A DNA stretch of 64,000 nucleotides from an uncultured Porphyromonadaceae bacterium (GCA_946414395.1 CAMKOE010000003.1:46347-110346); one strand, 5' to 3'. Counted from the first letter of the stretch, positions 32,654 through 41,328 are shown. Translations and numbers: made by a program. The notes: generated by a model not told the origin, from the letters alone.

Positions 32654-33643
32654 ATGAAAAAGTTCCATCTCCTCTATTGCCTCATGTTGCTGGCGGCGCT
32701 TGCCTCGTGCAGCAATAGTGATTTCAAGATCGAGGGCAATCTCGTGAACCTCAAGGCGACCCAGGTGAGGGTTGTCTTCCGCGGCGACTCGGGCGTCGTG
32801 GACGGCTGGACAGGCGTGGACAAGAAGGGGCATTTCTCCTTCAAGGGGCAGGCGGCACAGCCCGTTGTCGTGACGCTATATGGCACCTCGGGCACCCCCC
32901 TGGTCAACGTGGTGGCCGTCAATGGCGACCACTTGAAGGTCAAGGCAGACATGGCCAGTGCAGGCACTGTCAAGGTCAAGGGCAACAAACTCAACGAGGC
33001 CTGGCAACTCTTCCGCGACGAGCATGCCGACTTCTATGCCGACGCTAACCGCAGCCGACTGGATGCCGCCATCGAGAAATATGTGCGCGAGCACCCCGAT
33101 GACATGCTCTCAACGGTCCTGCTCATGGTGGATTACAGCGATTACAGCAACCGCCAGAAGGTGCAGCGGCTCCTCAACGGCATCAATATCACGGCGCGCC
33201 CCCAGTCCCTTGTTCCATCCATCCTGAGCCAGAAAGGGCACCAAACCCCCTTGCCGCGCTTGATGTCGGTCACGCTCATGAAGCACAATGGCGCATTTGA
33301 GGAAATCGACCTCACTCACCGCATCACGTTGATCAACTTCTGGGCCAACCCACAGAAAAACCGCAGCGCACTCCTGGCCACACTCGACAACCTGGACGAG
33401 GGCATCCGCGTCCTTGACGTGCTCGCCGAGAGCGACACCCTGCGCTGGGACAAGACCATTGCCGCCGACCCCACGCGCTGGCAGCACTATTGGGCACCTG
33501 GCGGGCCTCTAGAGCCGGGCGTGCAGTTGATGGGCATCACGTCGCTGCCCTGGTATGCCGTGACCGACAGCACCGGCATGGTGACCTATAGCGGGCCCAG
33601 CATCGACAGTGCCATCAACGCTGCCACCACAGCCCTCAAGTGA
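32654..33643 (+). CDS. DUF4369-type lipoprotein with degenerate thioredoxin fold
   Basis: This 329-residue lipoprotein has signal MKKFHLLYCLMLLAALASC. The N-terminal 90 residues match the DUF4369 beta-rich domain (FKIEGNLVNLKATQVRV, GWTGVDKKGHFSFKG). A helical spacer follows and then a thioredoxin-like half that aligns with TlpA-type proteins at HRITLINFWAN, but where the WCxxC motif should lie it reads NPQKN, so no redox cysteines remain. The cis-Pro loop may be LPWYAVTDS. It is probably a binding or scaffold protein, not a redox enzyme. The track start 32651 is GTG; the ATG at 32654 is used. Confidence 0.75.
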   Translation: MKKFHLLYCLMLLAALASCSNSDFKIEGNLVNLKATQVRVVFRGDSGVVDGWTGVDKKGHFSFKGQAAQPVVVTLYGTSGTPLVNVVAVNGDHLKVKADMASAGTVKVKGNKLNEAWQLFRDEHADFYADANRSRLDAAIEKYVREHPDDMLSTVLLMVDYSDYSNRQKVQRLLNGINITARPQSLVPSILSQKGHQTPLPRLMSVTLMKHNGAFEEIDLTHRITLINFWANPQKNRSALLATLDNLDEGIRVLDVLAESDTLRWDKTIAADPTRWQHYWAPGGPLEPGVQLMGITSLPWYAVTDSTGMVTYSGPSIDSAINAATTALK

Positions 33644-33676
33644 CCCCCATTTTTCCTTACTGAGAGATACAACAAT

Positions 33677-33710
33677 GGCCGTGTGTCATCATCGGCATCG
33701 ACACGCGGCC
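33677..33710. terminator. Hairpin between convergent genes (weak terminator candidate)
   Basis: GGCCGTGTGTC (33677-33687) pairs with GACACGCGGCC (33700-33710), with one wobble pair and a 12-nt loop, between the DUF4369 and CotH gene ends. There is no T-run. Confidence 0.35.
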
Positions 33711-33735
33711 CATCGTCTATATCATTGCCTCATCA

Positions 33736-35211
33736 TCACTCGCCCCATTGCGATTGCAGCCAGTCCACCTTCCTGTGGAAACTGGGTATGGCATAGGCTC
33801 GAACGCGCGCGGTGATGCCTTTGCTGTTGTATTGTGGCCAGCGCTTGAAGTCACAGTTGCCGGCTATCTCGATCTCGGCGGCAAAATCCTCCATGAATCG
33901 GTCCATATCAGGAAAAACCTCGTCATAGAACTGATGCCAATAATGACGGACACGTTCCTGGAACCGCGGGTATTTGGCGATTTCGCCTATCCATCTAGAA
34001 TACCAGTTAGAAGGCACATCCTCATAGATGAACTTCTCGTAACCGGTATCCAGATAACAACGCCAAAACGTGTGGTCACAGTCCCACAAGGGGCCAAAGA
34101 TCAGTTTGGAGCCTTGACCCCGGTCCTTGTGCATATAGCAACTGCCGGAAAAGGCCTCCAGGTTATCGGCTACTTCCTGAACCAGGTAGTAGATGGCCAG
34201 AGAATCGATATCAATGTAGTGCTCCCAGTCAAGGCTCTGCTTGTCGACCTGATATATGGCTCTGTCGGCCTCTTGAAGCAATTGGGTGATGTACGACTTC
34301 TGCTCACCGCTCAGCGCTTCTGGTGAATGGGGCATGACATAGAATGGCTTGCCGTTTCCCTCGGTAAAAACGATATTGTCTGGCTCATTATAGTTGTTGA
34401 TTTCCAGCAACCAGCCACCTGTGACCTTGTCGGGGTCGGTCTCGCCGTCTCGCTGTTCTTGAATATCCACGCGATGCTTCTCTACTCTTATTTTCTCATA
34501 GAGAAAATACAACCCGATGTATTCACCGTTCATGACGACTTCAATCGGCTTGATGTGGGGATTCCATGACATGCCCATCCTCCGGCCCATCTCAAATGGC
34601 AGAGGATCCTCAATATTACCCTTCCAGTTATAGGCATTCGCCTTGATGACCCAGTGGCGACTGGCAGGCAACCCCATGAGGCCGCATTTATCATCGAGTT
34701 TCAGCCTGAAAGACTTCTTGTCACAATAATCCCAGGTATAGTTGCCGCGGCCCTTGATCAGCATACTCAGTGGATTGGACTTTGACCCAAACGCTTCCAC
34801 ATCCTGCCCCATCGGGTCTAGCCACCACTGCGCTTGCAGGTATTCCTCCTTGCTGACGATGTCGCGGTGACCGGCGGTGTTGATAAATAGCACGGGCAGC
34901 GTGCCCGAGTAGCACGGCATCGGGGCCAACTGACCCCTCAGGATGCCGTCAACCATCATGTTGATGTCGGCGATGTTGATTTCCTGGTCGCCGTTCACGT
35001 CAAGGCAATAGGTGTAAAAACTGTGATACTTTGTCCCCTTGATCACTGCATCGACCAGCACATTGACATCGGCGATGTTCACGTCCCAATCGCAGTTCAC
35101 ATCCCCGCGCGGACGCAAGCCATCCTGCCCCGACATCGGCATGGTCAGGCAGCACATCAGCACAATTACCAATTGCCTGATTGCAAGATGCATTCCTGCA
35201 TTATTCGTCAT
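33736..35211 (-). CDS. Secreted CotH kinase family protein with N-terminal dockerin repeats
   Basis: This 491-residue protein starts at the ATG 35211 (MTNNAGMHLAIRQ); the track's upstream extension crosses the promoter. A signal peptide ends near MPMSG. Two dockerin-type calcium repeats (about residues 34-56 and 72-94) read DVNCDWDVNIADVNVLVDAV and DVNGDQEINIADINMMVDGI. The CotH kinase domain (about 100-485) shows LKLDDKCGLMGL, VVMNGEYIGLYFLYEKI, ITQLLQE and the metal-binding LIFGPLWDCDHTFW. CotH proteins are atypical kinases that phosphorylate secreted or coat proteins. It is the third dockerin protein in the window and monocistronic. Confidence 0.88.
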   Translation of the reverse strand: MTNNAGMHLAIRQLVIVLMCCLTMPMSGQDGLRPRGDVNCDWDVNIADVNVLVDAVIKGTKYHSFYTYCLDVNGDQEINIADINMMVDGILRGQLAPMPCYSGTLPVLFINTAGHRDIVSKEEYLQAQWWLDPMGQDVEAFGSKSNPLSMLIKGRGNYTWDYCDKKSFRLKLDDKCGLMGLPASRHWVIKANAYNWKGNIEDPLPFEMGRRMGMSWNPHIKPIEVVMNGEYIGLYFLYEKIRVEKHRVDIQEQRDGETDPDKVTGGWLLEINNYNEPDNIVFTEGNGKPFYVMPHSPEALSGEQKSYITQLLQEADRAIYQVDKQSLDWEHYIDIDSLAIYYLVQEVADNLEAFSGSCYMHKDRGQGSKLIFGPLWDCDHTFWRCYLDTGYEKFIYEDVPSNWYSRWIGEIAKYPRFQERVRHYWHQFYDEVFPDMDRFMEDFAAEIEIAGNCDFKRWPQYNSKGITARVRAYAIPSFHRKVDWLQSQWGE

Positions 35212-35557
35212 AATAGTCTGCAAATATATTGTTACTATGAATGGCACGTATATTATCAACAATCTGGAAGTTATTGAACATGGAAGAGGAGTACAACAGA
35301 TTATCAAAAATATTACCACAGCAAACAAATCTCATCGATTGGATATTACTTGTGGAATTCGTTTTCCCTGTATAAAAGATCTGCAAGAAATTCCAGTCGA
35401 GTACATACGGATTATCGTCGGTTGTCTCGTTCAGTTCAATGACGATTTCTTTGTCATCAATACTAAAACCGTATGGATTAAAGCCTTGCGCATCATTCTC
35501 GAGGAATGTGGGTAGAGCATGATATAGATCAATATTATTATTCCAGTGTGATGCCAT
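35201..35557 (-). other. Uncertain 118-codon ORF / possible gene remnant in an AT-rich gap
   Basis: Between the CotH start and the DUF3244 gene lie about 400 bp of AT-rich sequence. The reverse strand has an open frame starting MASHWNNNIDLYHALPTFL and rich in Asp, Asn and Phe. Its end overlaps the CotH promoter and first codons out of frame, so as drawn it is unlikely to be intact; it could be the remnant of a small secreted protein. No family is recognised. Confidence 0.25.
35221..35228 (-). promoter_or_regulatory. -7 box (TATATTTG) for the CotH gene; near-leaderless
   Basis: Reverse-strand TATATTTG ends 9 nt before the ATG at 35211, so the transcript should start within a few nucleotides of the start codon. 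Confidence 0.5.
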
Positions 35558-35618
35558 GAGATTTAGTTTTTTAAATAATTGATATTATAGTTGTGGTAAT
35601 AACGGATTTTTAGACATT

Positions 35619-35990
35619 TTAGTATGTGTCGAAGTAGCCCTCGTAGGTATTGCCCAGGGGCGTGTCGATGGTGATGAGGTAGTCATCGGCCGCAAGCGAC
35701 GAGATGTCGATGGTGTCATAGGAGCCGCCCACCTGCGTCGTCAGCACCGTTGCCGACGTGCTCATGGACGTGATCTCCACATCATAGTAACTCACAAACC
35801 CCATGCCGTCAATGATGATCTCCTGGGTTTCACTGTCATAATACACCTCAGGCTCATCAGCCGGAATCGGGATGCCCGAATGATCGACAGGTCCATTGTG
35901 TTGTAAATTGATTGGCGCCTTACTATCGTCATCAGCAAACGATATCAGGAAACAAGAAAAACAAAATAAAATTGAAAATAATCGTTTCAT
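35619..35990 (-). CDS. DUF3244 domain secreted protein
   Basis: This 123-residue protein has signal peptide MKRLFSILFCFSCFLISFA. The mature domain is a small beta-sandwich-like unit: EPEVYYDSETQEIIIDG, VSYYDVEITSM and YLITIDTPLGNTYEGYFD, the last matching the conserved C-terminal strand of DUF3244, where the final strand extends to the end of the chain. These small immunoglobulin-like proteins are common and uncharacterised in Bacteroidales. It lies downstream of the TPR/HTH gene on the same strand with a 170-nt AT-rich gap. Confidence 0.78.
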   Translation of the reverse strand: MKRLFSILFCFSCFLISFADDDSKAPINLQHNGPVDHSGIPIPADEPEVYYDSETQEIIIDGMGFVSYYDVEITSMSTSATVLTTQVGGSYDTIDISSLAADDYLITIDTPLGNTYEGYFDTY

Positions 35991-36159
35991 GCAGTTTAGA
36001 ATAATTGTTATTTCACTTTTTCATTTCCTGCAAAATTACGACTATTAACCCAATAAGGCCAAAAATAACTAGTCACTTTTTGACTAGTTAATAAACTGAT
36101 ATACAATATATTGTAAAAAATAATTTTCACTTTTGGGAAAAACGCCCCATTTTGAGGTC

Positions 36160-37863
36160 TCAAAATTCGCCTCTCATGTACGCTTCAAGGAATTCCTTTA
36201 AAGACATCTCAAGCCCCATCTTTTTCCTAATAACAATATTAATCCTGTTATATACAGTTTTTACATTTGTGTAATTCATGCACAACTTAATGATTTGAGG
36301 GGGCACATTTGCACATAGTAAACAGAACAATTCCCGCTCCTTTATTGTAAGATCGGGATACTTTTTCTCGATGAAAGAAATGATACCATCATATTCTCCG
36401 TTTACCGAGAGTTTTATCTTTTCCCAAAAATCATCGGACAATTTAATATCCATCGCCTGATAATCCTCACTAAGTCCCATAATGACACTGGACAAGGGGA
36501 TAATAGTTCTCTTTCTCTTGTTCGCTTGGTCTTTTGACTTGAACTTGAGGTTATCATACAATTCCATTAAGGCATCAATCCTATGTCCAAATAGTTCAGA
36601 AACAGATCCTTGTAATTGCTCCTTTTCTTTTAATTCAGCAACAGTTGCAGCCAAGATTCGCTCCATCTCTTTTCTTTCTTCAATACTACTCTTGACTGCT
36701 TGCTTCTGACGAACGATAAGCCAAACCAGGATAAATGACAAGGCCAACACGACAGACAAAACCAATATCAAAAGATGGTTTCTACGATTGACAACAGACT
36801 GTTGTTGCTTGGCTTTGAGTCTTTGGAAATCAGATTCGGTGTCTTTCAAGCGTCCGATTTGGCTGCTAGATCTGATTTGGATCTCTTTCTCTCGCGATTT
36901 CAGCAAGTTTGAATGATAGGCCAATGCATCGTTCTCAGCCTGAGAAATTTCGGCTTCAAGTTGGAGCCTGTTCATGCTATCCACGGCATCCTTGGGCAAG
37001 GGGGTATTTTTAAATACATACTTTGCCGAATCCAGCATTCCCATTCTGATATAAGTCCAAGCCGCATAATAAAAGTACTGGTTTTCACAGCAGTAACCGC
37101 GACCATGACGGAAAACATCCATGGCCAACTCATTGGCTCTTTTATGATTATGATAGCCATAATAATATAATCCGGCCAGTTTGGACTTGTAGGTGTATTG
37201 CATTGAGGGCTTGAACTGCTGGGCCAACTTGATGGCATAAGTCAAATAGTACTCGGTGGAGTCGGGATGTTTCACGCCACATACGGCTCCCAAGCCACCA
37301 TAGCAGGATATGAGATAAATGGTGTCGTTAAGCGCCGTGAAATAACTGATGGCCTCTTTATATTTATTTATGGCAACGCTGTCTTGAGACACTTGATCCT
37401 TATATAACGACGCTATCCTGAGTTTGGCGTAACCCAGGTTGAAGTAGTCGTCGGGGGCGGCGGTGGCCTCCGCGGTCTTGTAGTGGAACATCGCGCTGTC
37501 CACCTGGCCCAGTTCGCCCATGACAGCGCCCTTGTAGAGGTAGCAGCGGGTGAGTTTCTCGCGCTCGCCGTCGTGGGCACGGTAATAGGCCAGCGCGCGG
37601 TTGATGGCGCTGTCGCTGGTGGCCGCGATGTAGCAGCGGTAGCGCGCCTGGGTCAGCAGCAGGTCACGGTAGGCCCGGTCGCCGTCGGTCGTGAGGCTGC
37701 CCGCGTCGATGGCCTCGACCAGCGCCAAGGCGCTGTCCGGGTCGTCGAGCATCAGGCTGTCGGCCGCCGCGAGCCGCCCATCATAGCGGGACGTGCCTCC
37801 ACAACCCGTGACCATCGCCACGAGCCCCGCCGTCAACACTATGAGCCACAACAGCCGCTTCAT
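36160..37863 (-). CDS. TPR lipoprotein with transmembrane helix, coiled coil and C-terminal LuxR-like HTH
   Basis: This 567-residue protein starts at the ATG 37863, 6 nt after a TACCTTTG box; the track's 37932 start lies upstream of that box. The N-terminal signal ends in a lipobox-like AMVTGC. TPR-type helices span about residues 30-330. One transmembrane helix follows (about 362-382, LLILVLSVVLALSFILVWLIV), then a coiled coil. The C-terminal domain includes YPDLTIKERELFCLLCANVP and TNVKTVYNRINIVIRKKMG, which reads as a LuxR-like winged or HTH output. Bacteroidetes have many such membrane-tethered TPR regulators. The first 140 codons are strikingly GC-rich, the rest AT-rich, so it looks mosaic. 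Confidence 0.78.
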   Translation of the reverse strand: MKRLLWLIVLTAGLVAMVTGCGGTSRYDGRLAAADSLMLDDPDSALALVEAIDAGSLTTDGDRAYRDLLLTQARYRCYIAATSDSAINRALAYYRAHDGEREKLTRCYLYKGAVMGELGQVDSAMFHYKTAEATAAPDDYFNLGYAKLRIASLYKDQVSQDSVAINKYKEAISYFTALNDTIYLISCYGGLGAVCGVKHPDSTEYYLTYAIKLAQQFKPSMQYTYKSKLAGLYYYGYHNHKRANELAMDVFRHGRGYCCENQYFYYAAWTYIRMGMLDSAKYVFKNTPLPKDAVDSMNRLQLEAEISQAENDALAYHSNLLKSREKEIQIRSSSQIGRLKDTESDFQRLKAKQQQSVVNRRNHLLILVLSVVLALSFILVWLIVRQKQAVKSSIEERKEMERILAATVAELKEKEQLQGSVSELFGHRIDALMELYDNLKFKSKDQANKRKRTIIPLSSVIMGLSEDYQAMDIKLSDDFWEKIKLSVNGEYDGIISFIEKKYPDLTIKERELFCLLCANVPPQIIKLCMNYTNVKTVYNRINIVIRKKMGLEMSLKEFLEAYMRGEF

Positions 37864-37869
37864 CGCCCA

Positions 37870-37877
37870 CAAAGGTA
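37870..37877 (-). promoter_or_regulatory. -7 box (TACCTTTG) for the TPR/HTH gene; near-leaderless
   Basis: Reverse-strand TACCTTTG ends 6 nt before the ATG at 37863. A TTG lies about 17 nt upstream of the box. Confidence 0.5.
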
Positions 37878-37924
37878 ACACTTTTTCCCGACAGCAACAT
37901 GCACCCGCCCCCAGCCTGATCCTC

Positions 37925-38160
37925 ATTCTCACGCAAAGTCGCGAAAACGCGAAGTCTTTTATATTGCTTGCGAGCCCTTGGGAGCAACCAAGATAAAAAA
38001 CTTCGCGCCCTCGCGTCTTAGCGTGATATTTGTCGCGACGAGCGCGGATGCCATAGTACTTTATTGTACTTATTGTTTTCCTTTTATAGAGGGGGAAGAC
38101 AAGAAATACAAGAAAGACAATTGTTTTTTAAAAAAACTTCGCGTCTTAGCGTGATATTCA
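37925..38160. repeat. Composite copy of a dispersed intergenic repeat element
   Basis: The gap is filled by repeat modules. Module 1, CTTCGCGTCTTAGCGTGATA, occurs at 38137-38156 and with an insertion (CTTCGCGccctCGCGTC...) at 38001-38029, and in degenerate inverse form at 37932-37957. Module 2, GCGCGGATGCCATAGTACTT running into TATTGTACTTATTGTTTTCC (38042-38081), recurs inverted at 63775-63818. Module 3, ACAAGAAAGACAATTG, lies at 38107-38124 and recurs at 51246. No ORF of note is present; it separates the starts or ends of two leftward genes. Confidence 0.65.
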
Positions 38161-38188
38161 GTGTGCGGAAGCCGTCAGAAAACTCGGC

Positions 38189-39592
38189 TTATCTGTTGGC
38201 AGCCATGAAGTCCTCGACATCCTTGGGATGATAGGGAATGCGCTTCTCGCCCAGGAAACGGCAGCCGTCGGCAGTGATGAGGATATCGTCCTCGATGCGT
38301 ATGCCGCCAAAGTCCTTGTAGGTCTCCAACTTGTCAAAGTTCAGGAACTCGGCGCAGTGGCCACTGGCACGCCAGTCTTCGATGAGAGCGGGGATGAAGT
38401 AGATGCCAGGCTCATCGGTAACGACAAAGCCCTCCTGCAGGCGACGGCCCATGCGCAAGGCATTGGTGCCGAACTGGTCCAGTCGGGGACGGGTCTCGGC
38501 GTCAAATCCCACGTAGATCTGTCCCAGGCCTTCCATGTCATGCACGTCCATGCCCATCATATGTCCCAGGCCGTGAGGCAGGAACATGGCGTGAGCTCCG
38601 GCGGCTACGGCCTCGTCCACGTCGCCCTTCATCAGGCCGAGTTCCTTGAGGCGCTCGGTCATCAGGCGGCAGACGGCCATGTGGACGTCCATATACTTCA
38701 TGCCCGGCTTGGAAATCTGCAGAGCCAGGTCATGACATTCCTCAACGATGCTGTAGATCTCGAGTTGACGCTGGTCATACTTGCCGGTCACTGGCATCGT
38801 GCGTGTGTTGTCGCTGCAATAAAACTCCATGGTCTCGGCACCGCAGTCACACAGTGCGAGCCTGCCGGCCTCGAGCGGCGCCATCGAGGGGTTGCCATGC
38901 ATGATCTCGCCATGCTGCGAGAAGATGGTCGCGAAACTTACCTTTGCGCCATAACTCTCGGCAATGCCATCGATCTGTCCACCAATGTATTTCTCGGTCA
39001 CACCCGGCTTGATGAGGCGCATGGCGGTGGTGTGCATCAGGTAGCCCACCTCGGCAGCACGCTCCAGTTCGGCAATCTCCTCGGCAGTCTTGACCGAGCG
39101 CATGTTGATGACTGCCATGCGCAGGTCATGGGACACGGCCTCGGCCTGCTTGTCGGGATGGATGCCCAGCAGATCCATGATCTGGATCTTGGTATCATGG
39201 CGATAGGGAGGCAGGAAGTGGATGCGACGGCCACGCTCGCGGGCCTCGCCACACATCTGCTGCAGTTGCTTCATGGGAGCGGAATGCTCAACGCCCACCT
39301 GGGCTGCCATGTCGGCGACGCTATCGACCGAACCATACCACACAATATCCTCAATATCAATGTCATCGCCCACCAGGGTCTCGACGTTGTTGTCAATATC
39401 AATAACGCCCACCAGGCCATCACGCTGCTGGCCGAAGTAGTACAGGAAAGAGGAATCCTGACGGAAGGGATAATAGGCATTGTTGGGATAATTACACGGT
39501 GACTCATTGTTGCCAAAGAGCAGAATCACGCCATCGTCCACGAGTTTCTTGAGTTGGTTGCGGCGATCGATGTAGGTCTGTTTGCTAAACAT
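38189..39592 (-). CDS. Xaa-Pro aminopeptidase (aminopeptidase P family, M24B)
   Basis: This 467-residue cytoplasmic metallopeptidase removes N-terminal residues preceding proline. The N-terminal domain (about residues 1-165) has the creatinase-like fold, with FLYYFGQQRDGLVGVI. The C-terminal pita-bread domain carries the five metal ligands in their usual order: Asp in LALCDCGAE, Asp in YCSDNTRTMPV, His in LPHGLGHMMGMDVHD, Glu in VTDEPGIYF and Glu in GGIRIEDDIL. There is no signal peptide. A reverse-strand TATCTTTG box at 39646-39653 precedes it with a leader of about 48 nt. Confidence 0.94.
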   Translation of the reverse strand: MFSKQTYIDRRNQLKKLVDDGVILLFGNNESPCNYPNNAYYPFRQDSSFLYYFGQQRDGLVGVIDIDNNVETLVGDDIDIEDIVWYGSVDSVADMAAQVGVEHSAPMKQLQQMCGEARERGRRIHFLPPYRHDTKIQIMDLLGIHPDKQAEAVSHDLRMAVINMRSVKTAEEIAELERAAEVGYLMHTTAMRLIKPGVTEKYIGGQIDGIAESYGAKVSFATIFSQHGEIMHGNPSMAPLEAGRLALCDCGAETMEFYCSDNTRTMPVTGKYDQRQLEIYSIVEECHDLALQISKPGMKYMDVHMAVCRLMTERLKELGLMKGDVDEAVAAGAHAMFLPHGLGHMMGMDVHDMEGLGQIYVGFDAETRPRLDQFGTNALRMGRRLQEGFVVTDEPGIYFIPALIEDWRASGHCAEFLNFDKLETYKDFGGIRIEDDILITADGCRFLGEKRIPYHPKDVEDFMAANR

Positions 39593-39802
39593 AATATTAT
39601 TTCCTCAGTTTTAAAGTTTGTTGATAGTATTCCATATTAATAACGCAAAGATAGTGTTTTTCATGCAACAATGCACCTCAAAAAGCGCTTTTTCTTGGAC
39701 CTGGCAACGCGATTTGGGTCAAAACCGGGTACTCAACAACACAGAAAATTCGATTTTGGACTATTTTTTTTGCCAAATTGCTTGCGTATTAAAAAAAAGT
39801 AT

Positions 39803-39810
39803 TACCTTTG
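39803..39810 (+). promoter_or_regulatory. -7 box (TACCTTTG) for tRNA-Leu
   Basis: TACCTTTG ends 20 nt before the tRNA, with CTTG 18 nt upstream; the primary transcript would carry a leader of about 15 nt. Confidence 0.5.
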
Positions 39811-39830
39811 CAGTCGCAAAACCAAAAAAT

Positions 39831-39915
39831 GCCCAGGTGGCGGAATTGGTAGACGCGCACGTTTCAGGTGCGTGTGCCGCAAGGTGTGCGGGTTCGAGTC
39901 CCGCCCTGGGCACCA
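39831..39915 (+). tRNA. tRNA-Leu (anticodon CAG), CCA encoded
   Basis: An 85-nt class II tRNA with acceptor GCCCAGG pairing to CCTGGGC, D-loop GGCGGAATTGGTAGAC, anticodon loop TTCAGGT (CAG, reads CUG) on stem CACGT/GCGTG, a long variable arm (TGCCGCAAGGTG region) and T-arm GCGGGTTCGAGTCCCGC. The terminal CCA is encoded. It sits alone between the aminopeptidase gene and a glycosyltransferase gene. Confidence 0.95.
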
Positions 39916-39920
39916 CAAGA

Positions 39921-39960
39921 AACCCTTGATAACCAAACGGTTATCAAGGGTTTTACTTTT
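39921..39960 (+). terminator. Rho-independent terminator after tRNA-Leu
   Basis: AACCCTTGATAACC and GGTTATCAAGGGTT form a perfect 14-bp stem with loop AAAC, followed by TTACTTTT, beginning 5 nt after the tRNA CCA end. Confidence 0.85.
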
Positions 39961-40009
39961 ACTCCCCCACCCCACTGCAATAGATTCTTCGTGAGGTGCG
40001 CCTAGACGT

Positions 40010-41164
40010 TTACTGCAGGATTGACACATCGTCATCGGGAGGTGTATCAACATTGATAACAGGTTCGTTATCAAGCAGATGACGATAGAGGTCGGTCATT
40101 TTCTTATAGAAAGCGGGATAGTCAAGGCTCTCCTTGAAGTCACGTTGAGCCTGGGTGCCCATGCGCGAGCGTGAGGCGGTATCGTTCAGTAGCACATTGA
40201 TGGCAGTCGTCAACGCATGCTCATCGCCTGGAGGCACGAGCAGGCCGTTCACGCCATCGTGGACATATTCGGGCTGCGCGCCATTGTTGCTGCAGATGTG
40301 CGCCTTGCCAGCCATCATATACTCCAGATTGCTGATACCCAGCGCCTCGGGCTGAATCGATGGCAGCACGCCAAAGTCGGCTTGACGCAGGTACTCGAGA
40401 ATATTGTTCCTGAATCCGAGCAACGACACATTGTTAACCATGCCCGCCGCAACGATAAAGCCCTTGATTTTGGCCTTATATTTGGCCTGTCCGTCGCCGA
40501 TGACAACCAGGTGATACTTTGACTTATCTACATGAGTCAAGGCTCCCAGCAGCGTGTCAATGCCCTTCTCGGCCGCCAGTTTGCCATGATACATGATGAG
40601 CGCCTGGTGGCTATCCAGCCCCAACTCACGCCTCAAGTCGGGCACAGATGTACCTAACTGGCTGTCACACACGCTATCACGCAGGACCACGGCGCGGTCA
40701 GCATACTGTTTCTTGGCCTTGCCGACAAAGGCGTCCTTAGCCATCTGGGAAGAGAACACAAAGCAGTCGATGGACTTGTACAACTTGGTGTACATGTAGT
40801 TGCTCTTGGGCTTGTACACGCCATGCACACTCACGACAACGCGGGTGTCGCGGTTCTCGCTGATGCGCCGCGCCATCACGGCCATGAAGGCGTCCTTGAA
40901 ACTGTGCACATGGATGATGTTCTTGCCCTTGCGCAGCAGGCGGGCGAACCTCACCGGACTATCAATATCGGTAACCCCCTTGAGCGGCAGGATGGAGATG
41001 GGAATCTCCAGGCGGCGGTATTGAGTGAGCACTACGGGATACTTGCGGCAAACGACCTCGGCATAGAAGTCGTCATCGTTGCGCAGGCGTTCCACCAGGT
41101 CATAGGTGTACTGCTCCGCTCCCGTCCAGTGCTTATTGGAAACAATATGGAAAACGTTGATCAT
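40010..41164 (-). CDS. Glycosyltransferase family 4-type protein (GT-B fold)
   Basis: This 384-residue protein starts MINVFHIVSNKHWTGAEQY, the usual N-terminal donor-domain loop of GT4 enzymes; the track's 41200 start adds 12 residues that look unrelated. Further landmarks: NIIHVHSFKDAF, VVVSVHGVY, IMYHGKLAAEKGIDTLLGAL (start of the C-terminal Rossmann domain) and the nucleotide-sugar motif SIQPEALGISNLEYMMAG with its Glu. It probably extends an envelope glycan; the sugar is unknown. A TATCTTCG box lies at 41213-41220 on the reverse strand. No glycan cluster surrounds it. Confidence 0.88.
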   Translation of the reverse strand: MINVFHIVSNKHWTGAEQYTYDLVERLRNDDDFYAEVVCRKYPVVLTQYRRLEIPISILPLKGVTDIDSPVRFARLLRKGKNIIHVHSFKDAFMAVMARRISENRDTRVVVSVHGVYKPKSNYMYTKLYKSIDCFVFSSQMAKDAFVGKAKKQYADRAVVLRDSVCDSQLGTSVPDLRRELGLDSHQALIMYHGKLAAEKGIDTLLGALTHVDKSKYHLVVIGDGQAKYKAKIKGFIVAAGMVNNVSLLGFRNNILEYLRQADFGVLPSIQPEALGISNLEYMMAGKAHICSNNGAQPEYVHDGVNGLLVPPGDEHALTTAINVLLNDTASRSRMGTQAQRDFKESLDYPAFYKKMTDLYRHLLDNEPVINVDTPPDDDVSILQ

Positions 41165-41286
41165 CTTTTCAAGATTTTTGCATGGCTGAATCATTGCCAT
41201 CCAGTCACGGCACGAAGATAGTCATTTTTTTTCGCATAATTGCAATAAATACTAGAAAAAGTTCACTCTCCCCTACCCTGCAACAG

Positions 41287-41328
41287 CAATGCGCGGCGTG
41301 ACTGCCTAGACAGCCACACTGCGCATTG
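41287..41328 (-). terminator. Hairpin after the SPFH/NfeD operon
   Basis: CAATGCGC (41287-41294) pairs with GCGCATTG (41321-41328), with further pairing GTG-ACTG against CAG-CAC inside. It lies between the SPFH stop and the glycosyltransferase promoter. There is no T-run, so confidence is moderate. Confidence 0.4.

Noticed and set aside
37925-38160. CRISPR array in the repeat-rich gap
   Set aside because: The repeated modules differ in length and orientation and lack regular unit-spacer periodicity; no cas genes are present.
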